Made by a program: the position numbers and the translations under genes. A stretch of 64,000 bases of DNA from Chloroflexota bacterium (GTDB lineage Bacteria; Chloroflexota; Dormibacteria; Dormibacterales; Dormibacteraceae). The notes below the pieces were generated by a model. The model ran no database searches. It saw nothing but the letters and a program-made list of their open reading frames with translations, and was not told where the DNA came from. The DNA is taken from the NCBI GenBank assembly GCA_005880695.1, contig VBGR01000048.1, positions 1-64,000 of the forward strand, read 5' to 3'. Below, one piece after another: positions 52,924 through 61,448 of this stretch. The first letter of the stretch is position 1, and every line of letters starts with the position of its first letter.

Positions 52924-54203
52924 GCGTTGAATGCGCGAAACGCGTCAAGGAACGGCTCGATCGGCGCGCGCGTCAAGCCGGCGCCGATTTGCCCGACCCC
53001 CGCGCGCCGGTGCGCGATGCCGGTGTTGATGACAGGCTGGATGCCCGTCTCCACCACCCGGCGCACGTCGATGCCGGTGGGCGTGCCGCGGAAGTTGAGC
53101 GCGGGCACCTGGTGGTTCGGGTTCTCGGCGAGGGTGATCTCGTACATCTCGAGGGTTGCGTTGCGGGCCGTCTCCACATCGCCTCCGACGTACTGGACGA
53201 TCGCCGGCGCGGCCGCCATGGCGAAGCCGCCGAGCCCGAACGTTTCCGTGATGGCGCTGTCGCCGATGTCCGGGTTGGCGTCCGCCTGCGTGTAGCTGCC
53301 CAGGAAGAGGCCCGCCGGGACCGGCGCCGGCGCGGTGAACCAATGGTCGCCCAGGCCGCTCACGCGCACCCCGAACTCGGTGCCGTTGCGAGCCATCGCC
53401 ACCACCAGGCTCGACCTCGCCACATCAGCGGCGGCGTCGCAAGCTGCCTTCGCCGCGGCCATGACCAGGTTCAAGTAGAAGTAATCGTTCGAGTCGACGA
53501 ACTTGAGCGACTCACCGCTCAACCCGCGCACCGCCAGCTCGCGGAAGAGCAGCGAGGTGGCCGCCCGGTGCCGGTTGTGGAGCTCGTCGCCCATCTGCAA
53601 AGCTTTCGAGTTGATCGCGGCGAGGTCGATGGGGCCCGCTGCCAGTACCCGCGCCAGGTCGGGCGCCAGCTCGGCGGCCATCCAGCGCAGCCGGTCGAGC
53701 ACCACCTCGTCGTTCGCTCCGTAACGGAGAACCTTGCCGAGGCCTTCGTTGAGATTGCTGTAGGCTCGCCGCCCGCTGGCCGTGTCTTCGACCGCCACGA
53801 CCGGCATGGAGGCGCTGATCACCCCGGCCATTGGTCCGACCGCCTGGTGGTGATGGCAGGGCTCGAGGTCGGCGGATTCGCGACCTTCGAGCCGAAGTGC
53901 GCCGTCGAGGGCACCCCTCAGCGGGCCGGAGGCGTCTTCCCAGCGCAGCGGCGGACCCGAGTGGAGTAGGAGGTCCGCCCGCATGCCCGGAATCAGGTCG
54001 AGGGCGCGGCCGATCCCCACCCAGGCCGGCCGGGCCGCCAGGACCCTGGCCACCGCGATCTGATTGGCCGCGTCGGTCGCCGGCTCCGGCTGGAGCCGGT
54101 CCAGGGGCGGCCGCCATGCGACGGAGACGCGTGGCACGTCGACGGTCTCGCCGATCAGGTCGGCGCCGGCCGTGACGGCTTTGAGAGAGCCGATGATCGG
54201 CAT
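52920..54203 (-). CDS. DUF1116 protein (YlbE/AllG-like, carbamoyltransferase subunit candidate)
   Basis: 427 residues from ATG 54203, with GGAAGGA just upstream; ATG 54215 is the alternative. Matches DUF1116 (E. coli YlbE): PRVSVAWRPP, then HHHQAVGPMAGVIS, then SNLNEGLGKVLRYG, DELHNRHRAATSLL, ARNGTEFGVRVSG and FGLGGFAMAAAPAIVQYVGG. In E. coli the FdrA, YlbE and YlbF set has been linked with oxamate carbamoyltransferase activity in allantoin breakdown. Here it sits beside relatives of both and a carbamate kinase, so a carbamoyl transfer role is likely but unproven. Confidence 0.85.
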   Translation of the reverse strand: MPIIGSLKAVTAGADLIGETVDVPRVSVAWRPPLDRLQPEPATDAANQIAVARVLAARPAWVGIGRALDLIPGMRADLLLHSGPPLRWEDASGPLRGALDGALRLEGRESADLEPCHHHQAVGPMAGVISASMPVVAVEDTASGRRAYSNLNEGLGKVLRYGANDEVVLDRLRWMAAELAPDLARVLAAGPIDLAAINSKALQMGDELHNRHRAATSLLFRELAVRGLSGESLKFVDSNDYFYLNLVMAAAKAACDAAADVARSSLVVAMARNGTEFGVRVSGLGDHWFTAPAPVPAGLFLGSYTQADANPDIGDSAITETFGLGGFAMAAAPAIVQYVGGDVETARNATLEMYEITLAENPNHQVPALNFRGTPTGIDVRRVVETGIQPVINTGIAHRRAGVGQIGAGLTRAPIEPFLDAFRAFNA

Positions 54204-54244
54204 GGTTCCTTCCATACCTTAGGTTGAGTGCGAGCGGGGGGTGC

Positions 54245-55531
54245 TCAGAGCAGCGCGCGGGCAGCGCGCGAGTTCGACAGGTAGACGCGAGCGCCGCCCG
54301 CCTCGAAGGCAGCCCGCTGCCGGTCCAGGCCCTGCGGGTCTCCTGCGGCGCCGATGAGCACGACGACCGCGGCGCGGCCCTTGAGAGCCGGCGCCAGCTC
54401 GGCAGCCGGGTCGGGGTGGGCGCCGCGCCCGAGCACGACGTCCAGGTAGACCAGGCCTTCCGCGCGCCGGATCGCTTCCAGCCGGATCGTGTTGTCGATC
54501 ATCGGGTGGGGGCGGCCCCGCGTGTACTCGTCGGCGCCGTAGTCGACCGCGCTGAAGCGCGGGTCTTGATCCCAGATGAGGGCGGCTTCGTCGCGCAGCG
54601 TGCCGCCGCTGAAGATGCCGCTGACGCGCTCCGGCCGCGGTGGCGCCGGCGGATCCTCGGGGAGCTTGCCTCGACCAACTCGCAGCGCGACCTCCGTCAG
54701 GTCGACGCCCGGCGCCAGGAGCGCCTGGACAAGTGGCTTGCGCGCGCTGAGCTCGGCCGTGGCGGGCTTGCTGACGACGACTATCACGTCGGTGTCCGCG
54801 TCCGAGTCAAGGCGCCGGATGGCTTCCCGGGTCATCCGGCCGCCGACTTCTGGCGAGAGGTCGCGGCCACCGACGCCGATCGCTTGCGAGATCCCGACGC
54901 CCTGGTGCGCGAGCAGGCAGCTGAGCTGCTGGATGCCCGTCCCGGAGGCGCCCACGATCCCGATCCGGCCACGCGGAACGGCGTTCCAGAACCCAAGCCC
55001 GACCCCGTCGATGATCGCGGTCCCGCAGTCGGGGCCCATGAAAAGGAGACCCCGGCGGAGCGCTTCGTCCTTGAGCCGGATCTCGTCCGCGAGGCTCACG
55101 TTGTCGGAGAAGCAGAAGACGTTCAAGCCCGCACTGAGCGCGTCCCAGGCGGCCCAGGTGGCGTGTTCGCCCGGCACCGAGATCACGGCCAGGTTGGCGC
55201 CCTCGAGCTGGCTGGACGCCGTTCTGACTGTGCGTGGAGCCGGGTGATCTCCAGTGGAGCGGGGCGTGGTCCGCTGGGTCAGCGCCTCCAGCGCGGCGCG
55301 GAGCGCCGCTGCGGGGTCGTCGCCGCGCGCGGCCAGCACGAGGTCGTCGGCTCCGGCGCCGTCCAGCTCCGGCGCCCAGAGTCCTGCCTCTTTCAGCAGC
55401 TCGAGGTTGAGCGGTGTCGCCATCGCCGCCATCGCGGCCTCGGTCCCCGGCACGTCGAGCATCCGCCGGGAGGCCAGCATCAGGACTATCGAGTCGTGAT
55501 ATTCCCGGGGCCGGAGCTCGGCCTTCAGCAC
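54245..55531 (-). CDS. fdrA: FdrA-like protein (AllF-like, carbamoyltransferase subunit candidate)
   Basis: 428 residues from GTG 55531. Features of the succinyl-CoA-synthetase-alpha-like FdrA family: YHDSIVLMLASRRML start, LAVISVPGEHA, FSDNVSLADEIRLK, GLLFMGPDCGTAII, GASGTGIQQL, GVGGRDLSPEVGG, FSGGTLRDEA and RPHPMID. E. coli FdrA is about 555 residues; the C-terminal acyl-CoA ligase-like region is cut short here. The gene overlaps the DUF2877 gene by 7 bases. The longer frame before GTG 55531 overlaps that gene and is rejected. Confidence 0.85.
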   Translation of the reverse strand: MLKAELRPREYHDSIVLMLASRRMLDVPGTEAAMAAMATPLNLELLKEAGLWAPELDGAGADDLVLAARGDDPAAALRAALEALTQRTTPRSTGDHPAPRTVRTASSQLEGANLAVISVPGEHATWAAWDALSAGLNVFCFSDNVSLADEIRLKDEALRRGLLFMGPDCGTAIIDGVGLGFWNAVPRGRIGIVGASGTGIQQLSCLLAHQGVGISQAIGVGGRDLSPEVGGRMTREAIRRLDSDADTDVIVVVSKPATAELSARKPLVQALLAPGVDLTEVALRVGRGKLPEDPPAPPRPERVSGIFSGGTLRDEAALIWDQDPRFSAVDYGADEYTRGRPHPMIDNTIRLEAIRRAEGLVYLDVVLGRGAHPDPAAELAPALKGRAAVVVLIGAAGDPQGLDRQRAAFEAGGARVYLSNSRAARALL

Positions 55532-56073
55532 GCCAGGGCCAGGCCGAGGAGGAGGGCGCGCCCCGAGGAATGCCCGAACCGCCGCAGCGGCTCCGGGTCC
55601 CCGTCTTCGAGCAACCGGTGGGCGGGCTCGGGCAGCTCGCCGCGAGCCGCGTGCCGAAGCAGGGTGGCTGAGAGCGAGGTGGTCCGCGGCGCCGCCACCG
55701 CGGCGATCTCCTCGGCCTCCTGGCGCCGGCCGTGGAAGAGGGTGAGGCCGGCCGCGTAACCCGCCAGGATGTCGTCGCCCGCGGGCGTGAGCCCGCTGCC
55801 GCGGCCGGCCAGGCGAATGGGGTCCGGACGCCACTGGCGGTCTACGTCGAGGCGTATCCGCGGCACCGGCCGCGGGTCCCACCAGGCATCCGGCTCGAGG
55901 CTGCCGCCGCCGATCCAGAGGCGGACCGGCCCAGCACAGCCGTTGGGCATCCGGACCGCGGAGCCGAACGCCACCACCCAGCCTCCGAAGTCGACGTAGC
56001 CGGCGCCCAGCTCGACCCCGCGCCGGAGCGGTCCTGCCAGCAGCGGGCGCAGCCCCCGGCTGGCTTCGATCAT
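55525..56073 (-). CDS. DUF2877 protein (YlbF/AllH-like)
   Basis: 182 residues. The hallmark GRGSGLTPAGDDILAGY of DUF2877 is present, as are the flanking LDVDRQWRP and TTSLSATLLRHAARGE, and a C-terminal Leu-rich helix. YlbF in E. coli is about 270 residues, so this is a short form that may lack the N-terminal part. It begins with an ATGA overlap with the carbamate kinase stop and is the third member of the FdrA-YlbE-YlbF set. Confidence 0.78.
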   Translation of the reverse strand: MIEASRGLRPLLAGPLRRGVELGAGYVDFGGWVVAFGSAVRMPNGCAGPVRLWIGGGSLEPDAWWDPRPVPRIRLDVDRQWRPDPIRLAGRGSGLTPAGDDILAGYAAGLTLFHGRRQEAEEIAAVAAPRTTSLSATLLRHAARGELPEPAHRLLEDGDPEPLRRFGHSSGRALLLGLALAC

Positions 56074-57023
56074 TTCTGGATCACCTGCGTCCCCGCCTCG
56101 CCGGCAAGCGCCTGCCTGGCGTCGTCGAGGTGGGCGATCACCGCCCGCCCACCGCCGCCTTCCACAAAGCGCAGCGCCGCCTCGACTTTCGGACCCATCG
56201 AGCCGTCGCTGAAATGGCCGGCGGCCTGAAACCCCCGGAGGATGGCGGGTGTGACGCGCTCCAGCAGGCGCTGGTCGGGCCGGCCGAAGTTGATCGTCGC
56301 GCCTGGCGCGTCAGTCAGGATGACGAGGGCGTCGGCGTCCAGGTGGCGGGCCAGCAGCGCGGCTGTCAGGTCCTTGTCGATCACCGCCTCCACGCCGAAG
56401 TAGCGGCCTTCGGCGCCCTCTTCGACCGGGACGCCGCCGCCGCCCGCGGCGACGACCACGGCGCCGCTGTCGAGCAGGTGGCGGATCTCAGCCTCTTCGA
56501 GGATGGCGACCGGCTCCGGCGAGGGCACCACCCGCCGCCAGCCGCCGCCGGGCTGGGCGGCATAGCGATGTCTATCGTCGGCGCGCGCGGTCGCGTCCTG
56601 CTCGGTCACGCGGCCGCCGATCGGCTTGCTGAATTCCAGCCGGCGCGGGTCGAGCGGATCGACCAGGACGCGGGTCAGGACGACTACGACTCGACGGCCG
56701 GTGCCCAGCCGGCGCAGCTCCCATTCCAGCGCGGCCTGGATGGCGAGACCGATGGTTGCCTGCGTCTGGGCCACGCACCAGTCGAGCGGCATTGCTGGGA
56801 CGACCGCTCGCGCCAGCTCGTTCTTGACGAGCAGGTTGCCGACCTGGGGCCCGTTGCCGTGGGTCACGACCAGCTCGACACCCTCGGCGGCGAGCGGCGC
56901 CAGCTGGGCGGCCGCGCCGCGGACCTGGAGCATCTGCTCCTCGGCCGTGCCCGCCGCGCCCGGCGGGATCAGCGCGTTTCCACCGAGGGCGACCACGTAC
57001 CGACCCTTCCGCTCACCCACCAC
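56070..57023 (-). CDS. arcC: Carbamate kinase
   Basis: 317 residues. Makes ATP, CO2 and ammonia from carbamoyl phosphate and ADP. Standard motifs: VVALGGNALIPPG, VTHGNGPQVGNLL, KPIGGRVTE, AAGGGGVPV and LTDAPGATINFG. First gene of the operon; its ATG or a GTG sits close after the start of the small basic protein gene in the opposite... same strand upstream. No arginine deiminase or ornithine carbamoyltransferase is nearby, so the carbamoyl phosphate probably comes from the FdrA/DUF1116/DUF2877 proteins encoded just downstream. Confidence 0.93.
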   Translation of the reverse strand: MVGERKGRYVVALGGNALIPPGAAGTAEEQMLQVRGAAAQLAPLAAEGVELVVTHGNGPQVGNLLVKNELARAVVPAMPLDWCVAQTQATIGLAIQAALEWELRRLGTGRRVVVVLTRVLVDPLDPRRLEFSKPIGGRVTEQDATARADDRHRYAAQPGGGWRRVVPSPEPVAILEEAEIRHLLDSGAVVVAAGGGGVPVEEGAEGRYFGVEAVIDKDLTAALLARHLDADALVILTDAPGATINFGRPDQRLLERVTPAILRGFQAAGHFSDGSMGPKVEAALRFVEGGGGRAVIAHLDDARQALAGEAGTQVIQK

Positions 57024-57052
57024 GAGCGGATTCTAGGTGTCGGTTCCTCTAG

Positions 57053-57232
57053 CTAACCCGATCGGCGCGAGTGCTTCAAGGCCAGGTCGATGCGGTCGTC
57101 GAACCGCCACCCCGCCTCGGCCTGCCACACCGAGTCGAGCAGTTCCTCGAGCTGGGTCTGAAGATCGGGCACCTCGATGCCCGGCCTCGCCTTGCTGCGA
57201 CGGTGCCTGCGCGCCTTGGTTGTCGTTGCCAT
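57053..57232 (-). CDS. Small basic hypothetical protein (59 residues)
   Basis: 59 residues from ATG 57232: a basic N-terminus (MATTTKARRHRRSKARPG) then a helical, acidic middle (IEVPDLQTQLEELLDSVWQAEAGW) and a basic end. It lies just upstream of arcC on the same strand, 29 bases apart, and may be the first gene of that operon or an independent small protein. No family recognised. Possible nucleic-acid or protein-binding role by composition only. Confidence 0.45.
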   Translation of the reverse strand: MATTTKARRHRRSKARPGIEVPDLQTQLEELLDSVWQAEAGWRFDDRIDLALKHSRRSG

Positions 57233-57346
57233 GACGTTCTGCTAAACCTCCTATCAGCCATAACGCGCGGAGGTGCCTTCGTGATACGAACTGAAAGGTC
57301 AGGGACTTCGCAAAGGGCCTGCCGGAAGGACGCGCGCGAGCCGAGG

Positions 57347-57745
57347 CTAGGTGACGGTGAGGGTCCCCACCATGCCGGCGTCCTTGTGCCCCACCACGTC
57401 GCAGTAGACCTGGTACTTGCCGGCGGCCAGGTTGTCGACGGTGAAGGTGGAGGTGTCGCCCGACTGCACCAGCGAGCTCTTGGCGATGACCTTCCCGCTC
57501 GAATCGGCGATCGTCATGTCGTGGCTGGCGGGGCCGTTGTTGACGAGGTAGAAGACTGATTTCCCGGCCGGAACGGTGAGGGCGTTCGGGTCGAACTTGA
57601 AGTCGCTCATCGTGACTTTGACGGAGCCAGGGGGTTGGGCTGTCGTGTTGCTGCCTCCACCGCCGCCTCCACAGCCGGCGAGAAGGACGGTCAGGGCTAG
57701 CGCCGCAAAAGCCGCTTTCAGCATCGCTCCCTGATTTTCGGCCAT
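57347..57745 (-). CDS. Cupredoxin-type lipoprotein (plastocyanin/azurin-like)
   Basis: 132 residues from ATG 57745 (ATG 57724 possible). Signal peptide with lipobox LLAGC, then a Gly/Ser/Thr linker. The C-terminal cupredoxin has a complete type 1 copper site: His in PASHDMT, Cys and His in YCDVVGH, and Met in KDAGM (C-x4-H-x4-M spacing). Likely an outer-face electron carrier or copper carrier anchored to the membrane. Divergent from the SDR gene, 12 bases apart. Confidence 0.88.
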   Translation of the reverse strand: MAENQGAMLKAAFAALALTVLLAGCGGGGGGSNTTAQPPGSVKVTMSDFKFDPNALTVPAGKSVFYLVNNGPASHDMTIADSSGKVIAKSSLVQSGDTSTFTVDNLAAGKYQVYCDVVGHKDAGMVGTLTVT

Positions 57746-57757
57746 CCTGTCACCGCG

Positions 57758-58477
57758 GTGCAGGACCTGGAGCTGAGCGGGCGAGTCACCGTGGTCACCG
57801 GCGGGGCGGCCGGCATCGGGCTGGCCACCGCCCGGCGGGCGTTGTCGCTGGGTGCTCAGGTAGCGGTCCTGGACGTGAGCTCGCCGCCGGACGGCATCCT
57901 CCACGTCGCCTGCGACGTCAGCGACTCCGGCCAAGTGGTGGCGGCCTTCACCCAAGTTCGCGAGCGGCTAGGCCCGGTCCGGGTGCTGGTCAACAACGCC
58001 GGGGTGGCGCCGTCCTGGCGGCCGGCCCAGGAGATCGAGGAGTCCAGCTGGGAGCGGACGCTGGCCATCAACCTGAAGGGCGCCTTCCTCTGCACTCGGG
58101 CCGCGGTACCGCAGATGAAGGAGGCGGGGGGCGGGGCCATCGTCAACGTCGCGTCTTTGGCCGGCCGGCTGCGGAGCCTGAGCTCAGATGCCGCCTACGC
58201 CGCTTCCAAGGGCGGCCTGATCGCCCTCACGAGGCAGACCGCCTTCGAGCTTGCTGCAGACGGGATTCGAGTCAACTGCGTCTGCCCGGGCGGCGCGGCG
58301 ACGCAAATCCTGGACCGCAACTTCGACGCCGAGCAGCGGGCGCGCGTAGAGGCTTCGATTCCGCTCGGCCGGCTGGCTCGGCCGGACGAGATCGCTGCGG
58401 TGATCTGCTTCCTGGCCGCCGACGCCGCCTCCTACATGGTGGGCGCGGCGGTCGACGTCAACGGCGGCTTGCTCTAG
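57758..58477 (+). CDS. Short-chain dehydrogenase/reductase
   Basis: 239 residues from GTG 57758. TGGAAGIGLATA nucleotide loop, NNAGVAPS, catalytic Ser in VASLAGRL and Tyr-Lys in YAASKGG, PGGAATQI, and the C-terminal MVGAAVDVNGGLL common to sugar- or ketoreductase SDRs. The Asp after the second strand (VLDVS) favours NAD. Substrate unknown. Its 3' end overlaps the convergent glycosyltransferase by 20 bases. Confidence 0.88.
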   Translation: MQDLELSGRVTVVTGGAAGIGLATARRALSLGAQVAVLDVSSPPDGILHVACDVSDSGQVVAAFTQVRERLGPVRVLVNNAGVAPSWRPAQEIEESSWERTLAINLKGAFLCTRAAVPQMKEAGGGAIVNVASLAGRLRSLSSDAAYAASKGGLIALTRQTAFELAADGIRVNCVCPGGAATQILDRNFDAEQRARVEASIPLGRLARPDEIAAVICFLAADAASYMVGAAVDVNGGLL

Positions 58478-59222
58478 CCCTTACGGGGAGCCGTTCGACC
58501 ACCGGGGCGGCTTCGCGGGCCAGCGCGAGGCGGAGCCGGAAGGCTTCGTGGAAGGCTTTGGCGATGACGGCAGGCCGGGCGCCAGTTGCCTCACCGGTCG
58601 TGCGCGGCCGGTGCCGGACGGGCACCTGGGCGACCTTGAGGCCGGCGCGGCGGGCCTGGGCGAGCAGCTCGGTGGAGATCATCGCGCCCCGGCTGCGGAG
58701 GCGGGCGGCGCGCACGAAGTCCGCTCGGAAGACCTTGAAGGCGCAGTTGACGTCGCGGACGTGGACCCCGAAGAGAACTCCCATGAGCCAGCCCCAGCCC
58801 GCTGCGTTCAGGCGGCGCAGCGGCGGGTCGTTGCGGTTGTTGCGGTAGCCGACGACGGCGTCGGAGCCGGCCAGGCGGGGCAGGAGGCTGCCGAGGTCCG
58901 AGATGTCGAACTGGCCGTCGGAGTCCATGAAGAAGACAAGGTCGGCGCTCGCCTCGAGCGCGGCTTCGAAACCGGCCCGGAGGGCGCCACCGTAGCCGCT
59001 GTTGACCTGCTGGTGGACCACCCGCACGTGCTCCGGGTCCTGCCTGGCGAGCTGGTCGAGGATCTCGCCGGTGGCGTCCCGGCTGCCGTCGTCCACGACC
59101 ACGACTACGTGGTCTGTCGCGAGCTTGGGCAGCTTTGCCAGCACATCCTCGACAGTCGGCCGGATCACGCCTTCCTCGTTGTAAGCCGGGAGGACGACGG
59201 CGAGCCGTTCGGGGATGCTCAC
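58458..59222 (-). CDS. Glycosyltransferase family 2
   Basis: 254 residues from GTG 59222. GT-A fold signatures: AVVLPAYNEEGVI, VVVDDGSRDATGE, VHQQVNSGYGGALRAGFE and the metal-binding MDSDGQFD. Resembles the soluble dolichyl/undecaprenyl-phosphate sugar transferases, without the extra C-terminal membrane helices. Donor and acceptor unknown; likely polyprenyl-phosphate hexose synthesis for the cell envelope. Confidence 0.85.
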   Translation of the reverse strand: MSIPERLAVVLPAYNEEGVIRPTVEDVLAKLPKLATDHVVVVVDDGSRDATGEILDQLARQDPEHVRVVHQQVNSGYGGALRAGFEAALEASADLVFFMDSDGQFDISDLGSLLPRLAGSDAVVGYRNNRNDPPLRRLNAAGWGWLMGVLFGVHVRDVNCAFKVFRADFVRAARLRSRGAMISTELLAQARRAGLKVAQVPVRHRPRTTGEATGARPAVIAKAFHEAFRLRLALAREAAPVVERLPVRARASRR

Positions 59223-59239
59223 GTTTGCGGGGCGTGAGC

Positions 59240-59818
59240 TTAGCGCATCCCCTTGACGGTGGGCATCCAGTCAGGACGCGTGCTTTCGAAGGCGGTGATC
59301 GCGTCCTCCCGGCGCTCCGTCAAACCGATCTCGTCCAGCCCTTCCATGATGTTGACCCGGCTGAACTCATCGATCTCGAAGCGATGCTCCACGCCATCGG
59401 CGCTGACGACCAGCCGGTCCAGGTCGACGGTCACCTCGTCCGCCCGCATCAGCTCGCGCACGGTTGCCTCGGGCAGCTGGACCGGGAGGAGCCCGATCTT
59501 CAGGCAGTTGGTCCGAAAGATGTCGCTGAAGGAGGGCGCGATCACCGCCCGAAAGCCGTAGTCCTGGATCGCCCAGGGCGCGTGCTCGCGCGACGAGCCG
59601 CAGCCGAAGTTGGGCCCCGTCACCAGGATGCTCGCGCCCTGGTATTCGGGCCGGTTGAGGACGAAGTCGGGATCCTTGCGCCAGTCGAAGAAGAGAAACT
59701 CCCCGAAGCCGGACCGCTCGATCCGCTTCAAGAACTGCTTGGGAATGATCTGGTCGGTGTCGACGTCGGCCTTGTCCAGGGGCGCCACCCGCCCGCTGTG
59801 CTTGACGAAGGGCGTCAT
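59240..59818 (-). CDS. leuD: 3-isopropylmalate dehydratase small subunit
   Basis: 192 residues from ATG 59818, which overlaps the leuC stop (ATGA). Contains the swivel-domain residues: [31 protein letters not shown] and [17 protein letters not shown]. With LeuC it isomerises 2-isopropylmalate to 3-isopropylmalate in leucine synthesis. A longer frame upstream overlaps leuC and is not used. Confidence 0.95.
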   Translation of the reverse strand: MTPFVKHSGRVAPLDKADVDTDQIIPKQFLKRIERSGFGEFLFFDWRKDPDFVLNRPEYQGASILVTGPNFGCGSSREHAPWAIQDYGFRAVIAPSFSDIFRTNCLKIGLLPVQLPEATVRELMRADEVTVDLDRLVVSADGVEHRFEIDEFSRVNIMEGLDEIGLTERREDAITAFESTRPDWMPTVKGMR

Positions 59819-61200
59819 CCTGCCTGCCCCGGGAACTCTCTGATGTCGACCAGGTGGCCGGCGATCGCCGCCGCCGCCGCCATGGGCGGGCTGACCAGGT
59901 GAGTGCGGCCGCCGGCGCCCTGGCGGCCCTCGAAGTTGCGGTTGCTGGTGGACGCGCAGCGCTCGCCCGGCTGGAGGATGTCCGGATTCATGCCGAGGCA
60001 CATCGAGCAGCCGGCCTCCCGCCACTCGAAGCCGGCCTCAAGGAAGACCTTATCCAGACCCTCGGCTTCGGCCGCCGCGCGGACGCTCATCGATCCCGGC
60101 ACCACCAGGGCCCGCACCTTTGGGTGCACGTGGCGGCCCTCCACCACGGTGGCCGCCAGGCGCAGGTCTTCGAGCCGGGCGTTGGTACAGGAGCCGATGA
60201 ACACCCGGTCGAGCGAGATGTCCTGGATCGCCGTGCCGGGCTTGAGCGCCATGTAGCGGAGGGCGCGCTCGTCGGTCTCTGAGCCGGGCTCCGGCACCCG
60301 GCCGGTGACCGGCACCGACTGGCCGGGGTTGGTCCCCCAGCTGACGAACGGCTCCAGCCGGCCGGCGTCGATGACGACCTCACGATCAAAGGCCGCGCCT
60401 TCGTCGGTGACCAGGCGCCGCCAGTGGTCGAGCGCCTGCTCCCAGGCCGCGCCGCGGGGAGCGAACTGGCGCCCTTCGAGGTAGGCGAAGGTTGTCTCGT
60501 CGGGGGCGACCATGCCCGCCCGCGCGCCGCCCTCGATGGTCATGTTGCAGACGGTCAGCCGGCCCTCCAGCGTGAGGCCGCGGATGGTGGAGCCGCGGTA
60601 TTCGACCAGGTGGCCCTGGCCGCCGGCCACTCCGATCTTGGAGATGATCCCGAGGGCCACGTCCTTGGCGACGACGCCGAGAGGCAGCTCGCCGTCGACG
60701 GTGATCGCCATGTCTTTGGGTCGCCGCTGGGGCAAGGTCTGGGTCGCGAGGACATGCTCCACCTCCGAGGTCCCGATGCCGAACGCCAGCGCGCCCAGCG
60801 CTCCGTGGGTGGAGGTGTGGGAGTCGCCACAGACGAGGGTCATTCCCGGCTGAGTCAGGCCCAGCTCCGGTCCGATTATGTGGACGATTCCCTGGTGGCG
60901 GCTGCCGACGCCGTAGAGGCGGATGCCCGCGGCGCGACAGTTCTCCTCCAGCGTGCGCATCTGCAGCTGCGAGATCTCGTCGGGCCTTTCCGCGCGGGAG
61001 GTGGCGATGTTGTGGTCCATGGTCGCCACCGTGAGGTCGGGGCGGCGCACACGCCGGCCCGCCAGGCGGAGGCCTTCGAAGGCTTGCGGCGACGTCACCT
61101 CGTGGACCAGGTGGAGGTCGATATAGAGCAGGTCGGGCTCGCCGGCGGCTTGGCGGACGACGTGGCTGTCCCACAGCTTGGAGGCAAGAGTCTTCGGCAC
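59815..61200 (-). CDS. leuC: 3-isopropylmalate dehydratase large subunit
   Basis: 461 residues from GTG 61200. Aconitase family: [11 protein letters not shown] start, [29 protein letters not shown], and the three [4Fe-4S] cysteines in [13 protein letters not shown] and [10 protein letters not shown]. leuCD are transcribed away from the ilv operon; the 263-base gap between them carries the ilv leader on the plus strand. Confidence 0.96.
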   Translation of the reverse strand: MPKTLASKLWDSHVVRQAAGEPDLLYIDLHLVHEVTSPQAFEGLRLAGRRVRRPDLTVATMDHNIATSRAERPDEISQLQMRTLEENCRAAGIRLYGVGSRHQGIVHIIGPELGLTQPGMTLVCGDSHTSTHGALGALAFGIGTSEVEHVLATQTLPQRRPKDMAITVDGELPLGVVAKDVALGIISKIGVAGGQGHLVEYRGSTIRGLTLEGRLTVCNMTIEGGARAGMVAPDETTFAYLEGRQFAPRGAAWEQALDHWRRLVTDEGAAFDREVVIDAGRLEPFVSWGTNPGQSVPVTGRVPEPGSETDERALRYMALKPGTAIQDISLDRVFIGSCTNARLEDLRLAATVVEGRHVHPKVRALVVPGSMSVRAAAEAEGLDKVFLEAGFEWREAGCSMCLGMNPDILQPGERCASTSNRNFEGRQGAGGRTHLVSPPMAAAAAIAGHLVDIREFPGQAG

Positions 61201-61307
61201 GAGATCGCAAGCCTAGCCCAACCACCTGGGCCCATGTGGTGGACGAACACTAGACGGCTGGCGGTGGCCTTGTGCGCCGGTCACTAGACGCGCACGGGCG
61301 CATGGCG

Positions 61308-61313
61308 TAGCAT
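61308..61313 (+). promoter_or_regulatory. Possible -10 box (TAGCAT) of the ilv leader transcript
   Basis: TAGCAT ends 10 bases before the ATG of the leader peptide, so a transcript from it would have almost no 5' leader. No convincing -35 box at the right distance. No Shine-Dalgarno site precedes the leader ATG, which agrees with leaderless translation. Confidence 0.35.
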
Positions 61314-61323
61314 CGCTGACTCG

Positions 61324-61392
61324 ATGCGCAGCTTTGCGGGCCTCATCCTCGTACTCCGTGCCCTTGAGAGGGCGGGGCCGCCGGCGCGCTGA
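61324..61392 (+). CDS. ilv leader peptide for transcription attenuation (22 residues)
   Basis: Twenty-two codons reading MRSFAGLILVLRALERAGPPAR, within which seven are for Leu, Ile or Val, clustered at codons 7-14 (L-I-L-V-L-x-x-L). It ends 14 bases before the attenuator stem begins. Ribosome stalling at these codons when branched-chain amino acids are short would let an antiterminator form. The arrangement matches known ilvB/leu leaders of enterobacteria and actinobacteria in design, though the sequence itself differs. Confidence 0.7.
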   Translation: MRSFAGLILVLRALERAGPPAR

Positions 61393-61448
61393 AAAGAGAG
61401 TCAGCCTGCGAAGCCCCTGCCCAGACCGGGTGGGGGCTTCGCATTTTT
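61370..61448 (+). terminator. ilv attenuator: antiterminator arm and rho-independent terminator
   Basis: Terminator stem TGCGAAGCCCC (61407-61417) pairs with GGGGCTTCGCA (61433-61443), an 11-bp perfect stem with a 15-base loop, followed by TTTTT (61444-61448). GGGCGGGGC (61370-61378), inside the leader peptide coding region, can pair with GCCCCTGCCC (61413-61422), which overlaps the terminator's left arm; the two structures exclude each other. The ilvB ribosome site GAGGAG follows the T-run at once. Confidence 0.8.

Noticed and set aside
55532-55882. Upstream extension of the FdrA-like frame
   Set aside because: It overlaps the DUF2877 gene in another frame and reads as Arg/Pro/Gly-rich sequence. 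The FdrA-type start lies at GTG 55531.
57525-57955. Longer frame upstream of the cupredoxin start
   Set aside because: It covers the divergent SDR start and has no signal peptide at its beginning. ATG 57745 or 57724 gives a proper lipoprotein signal.
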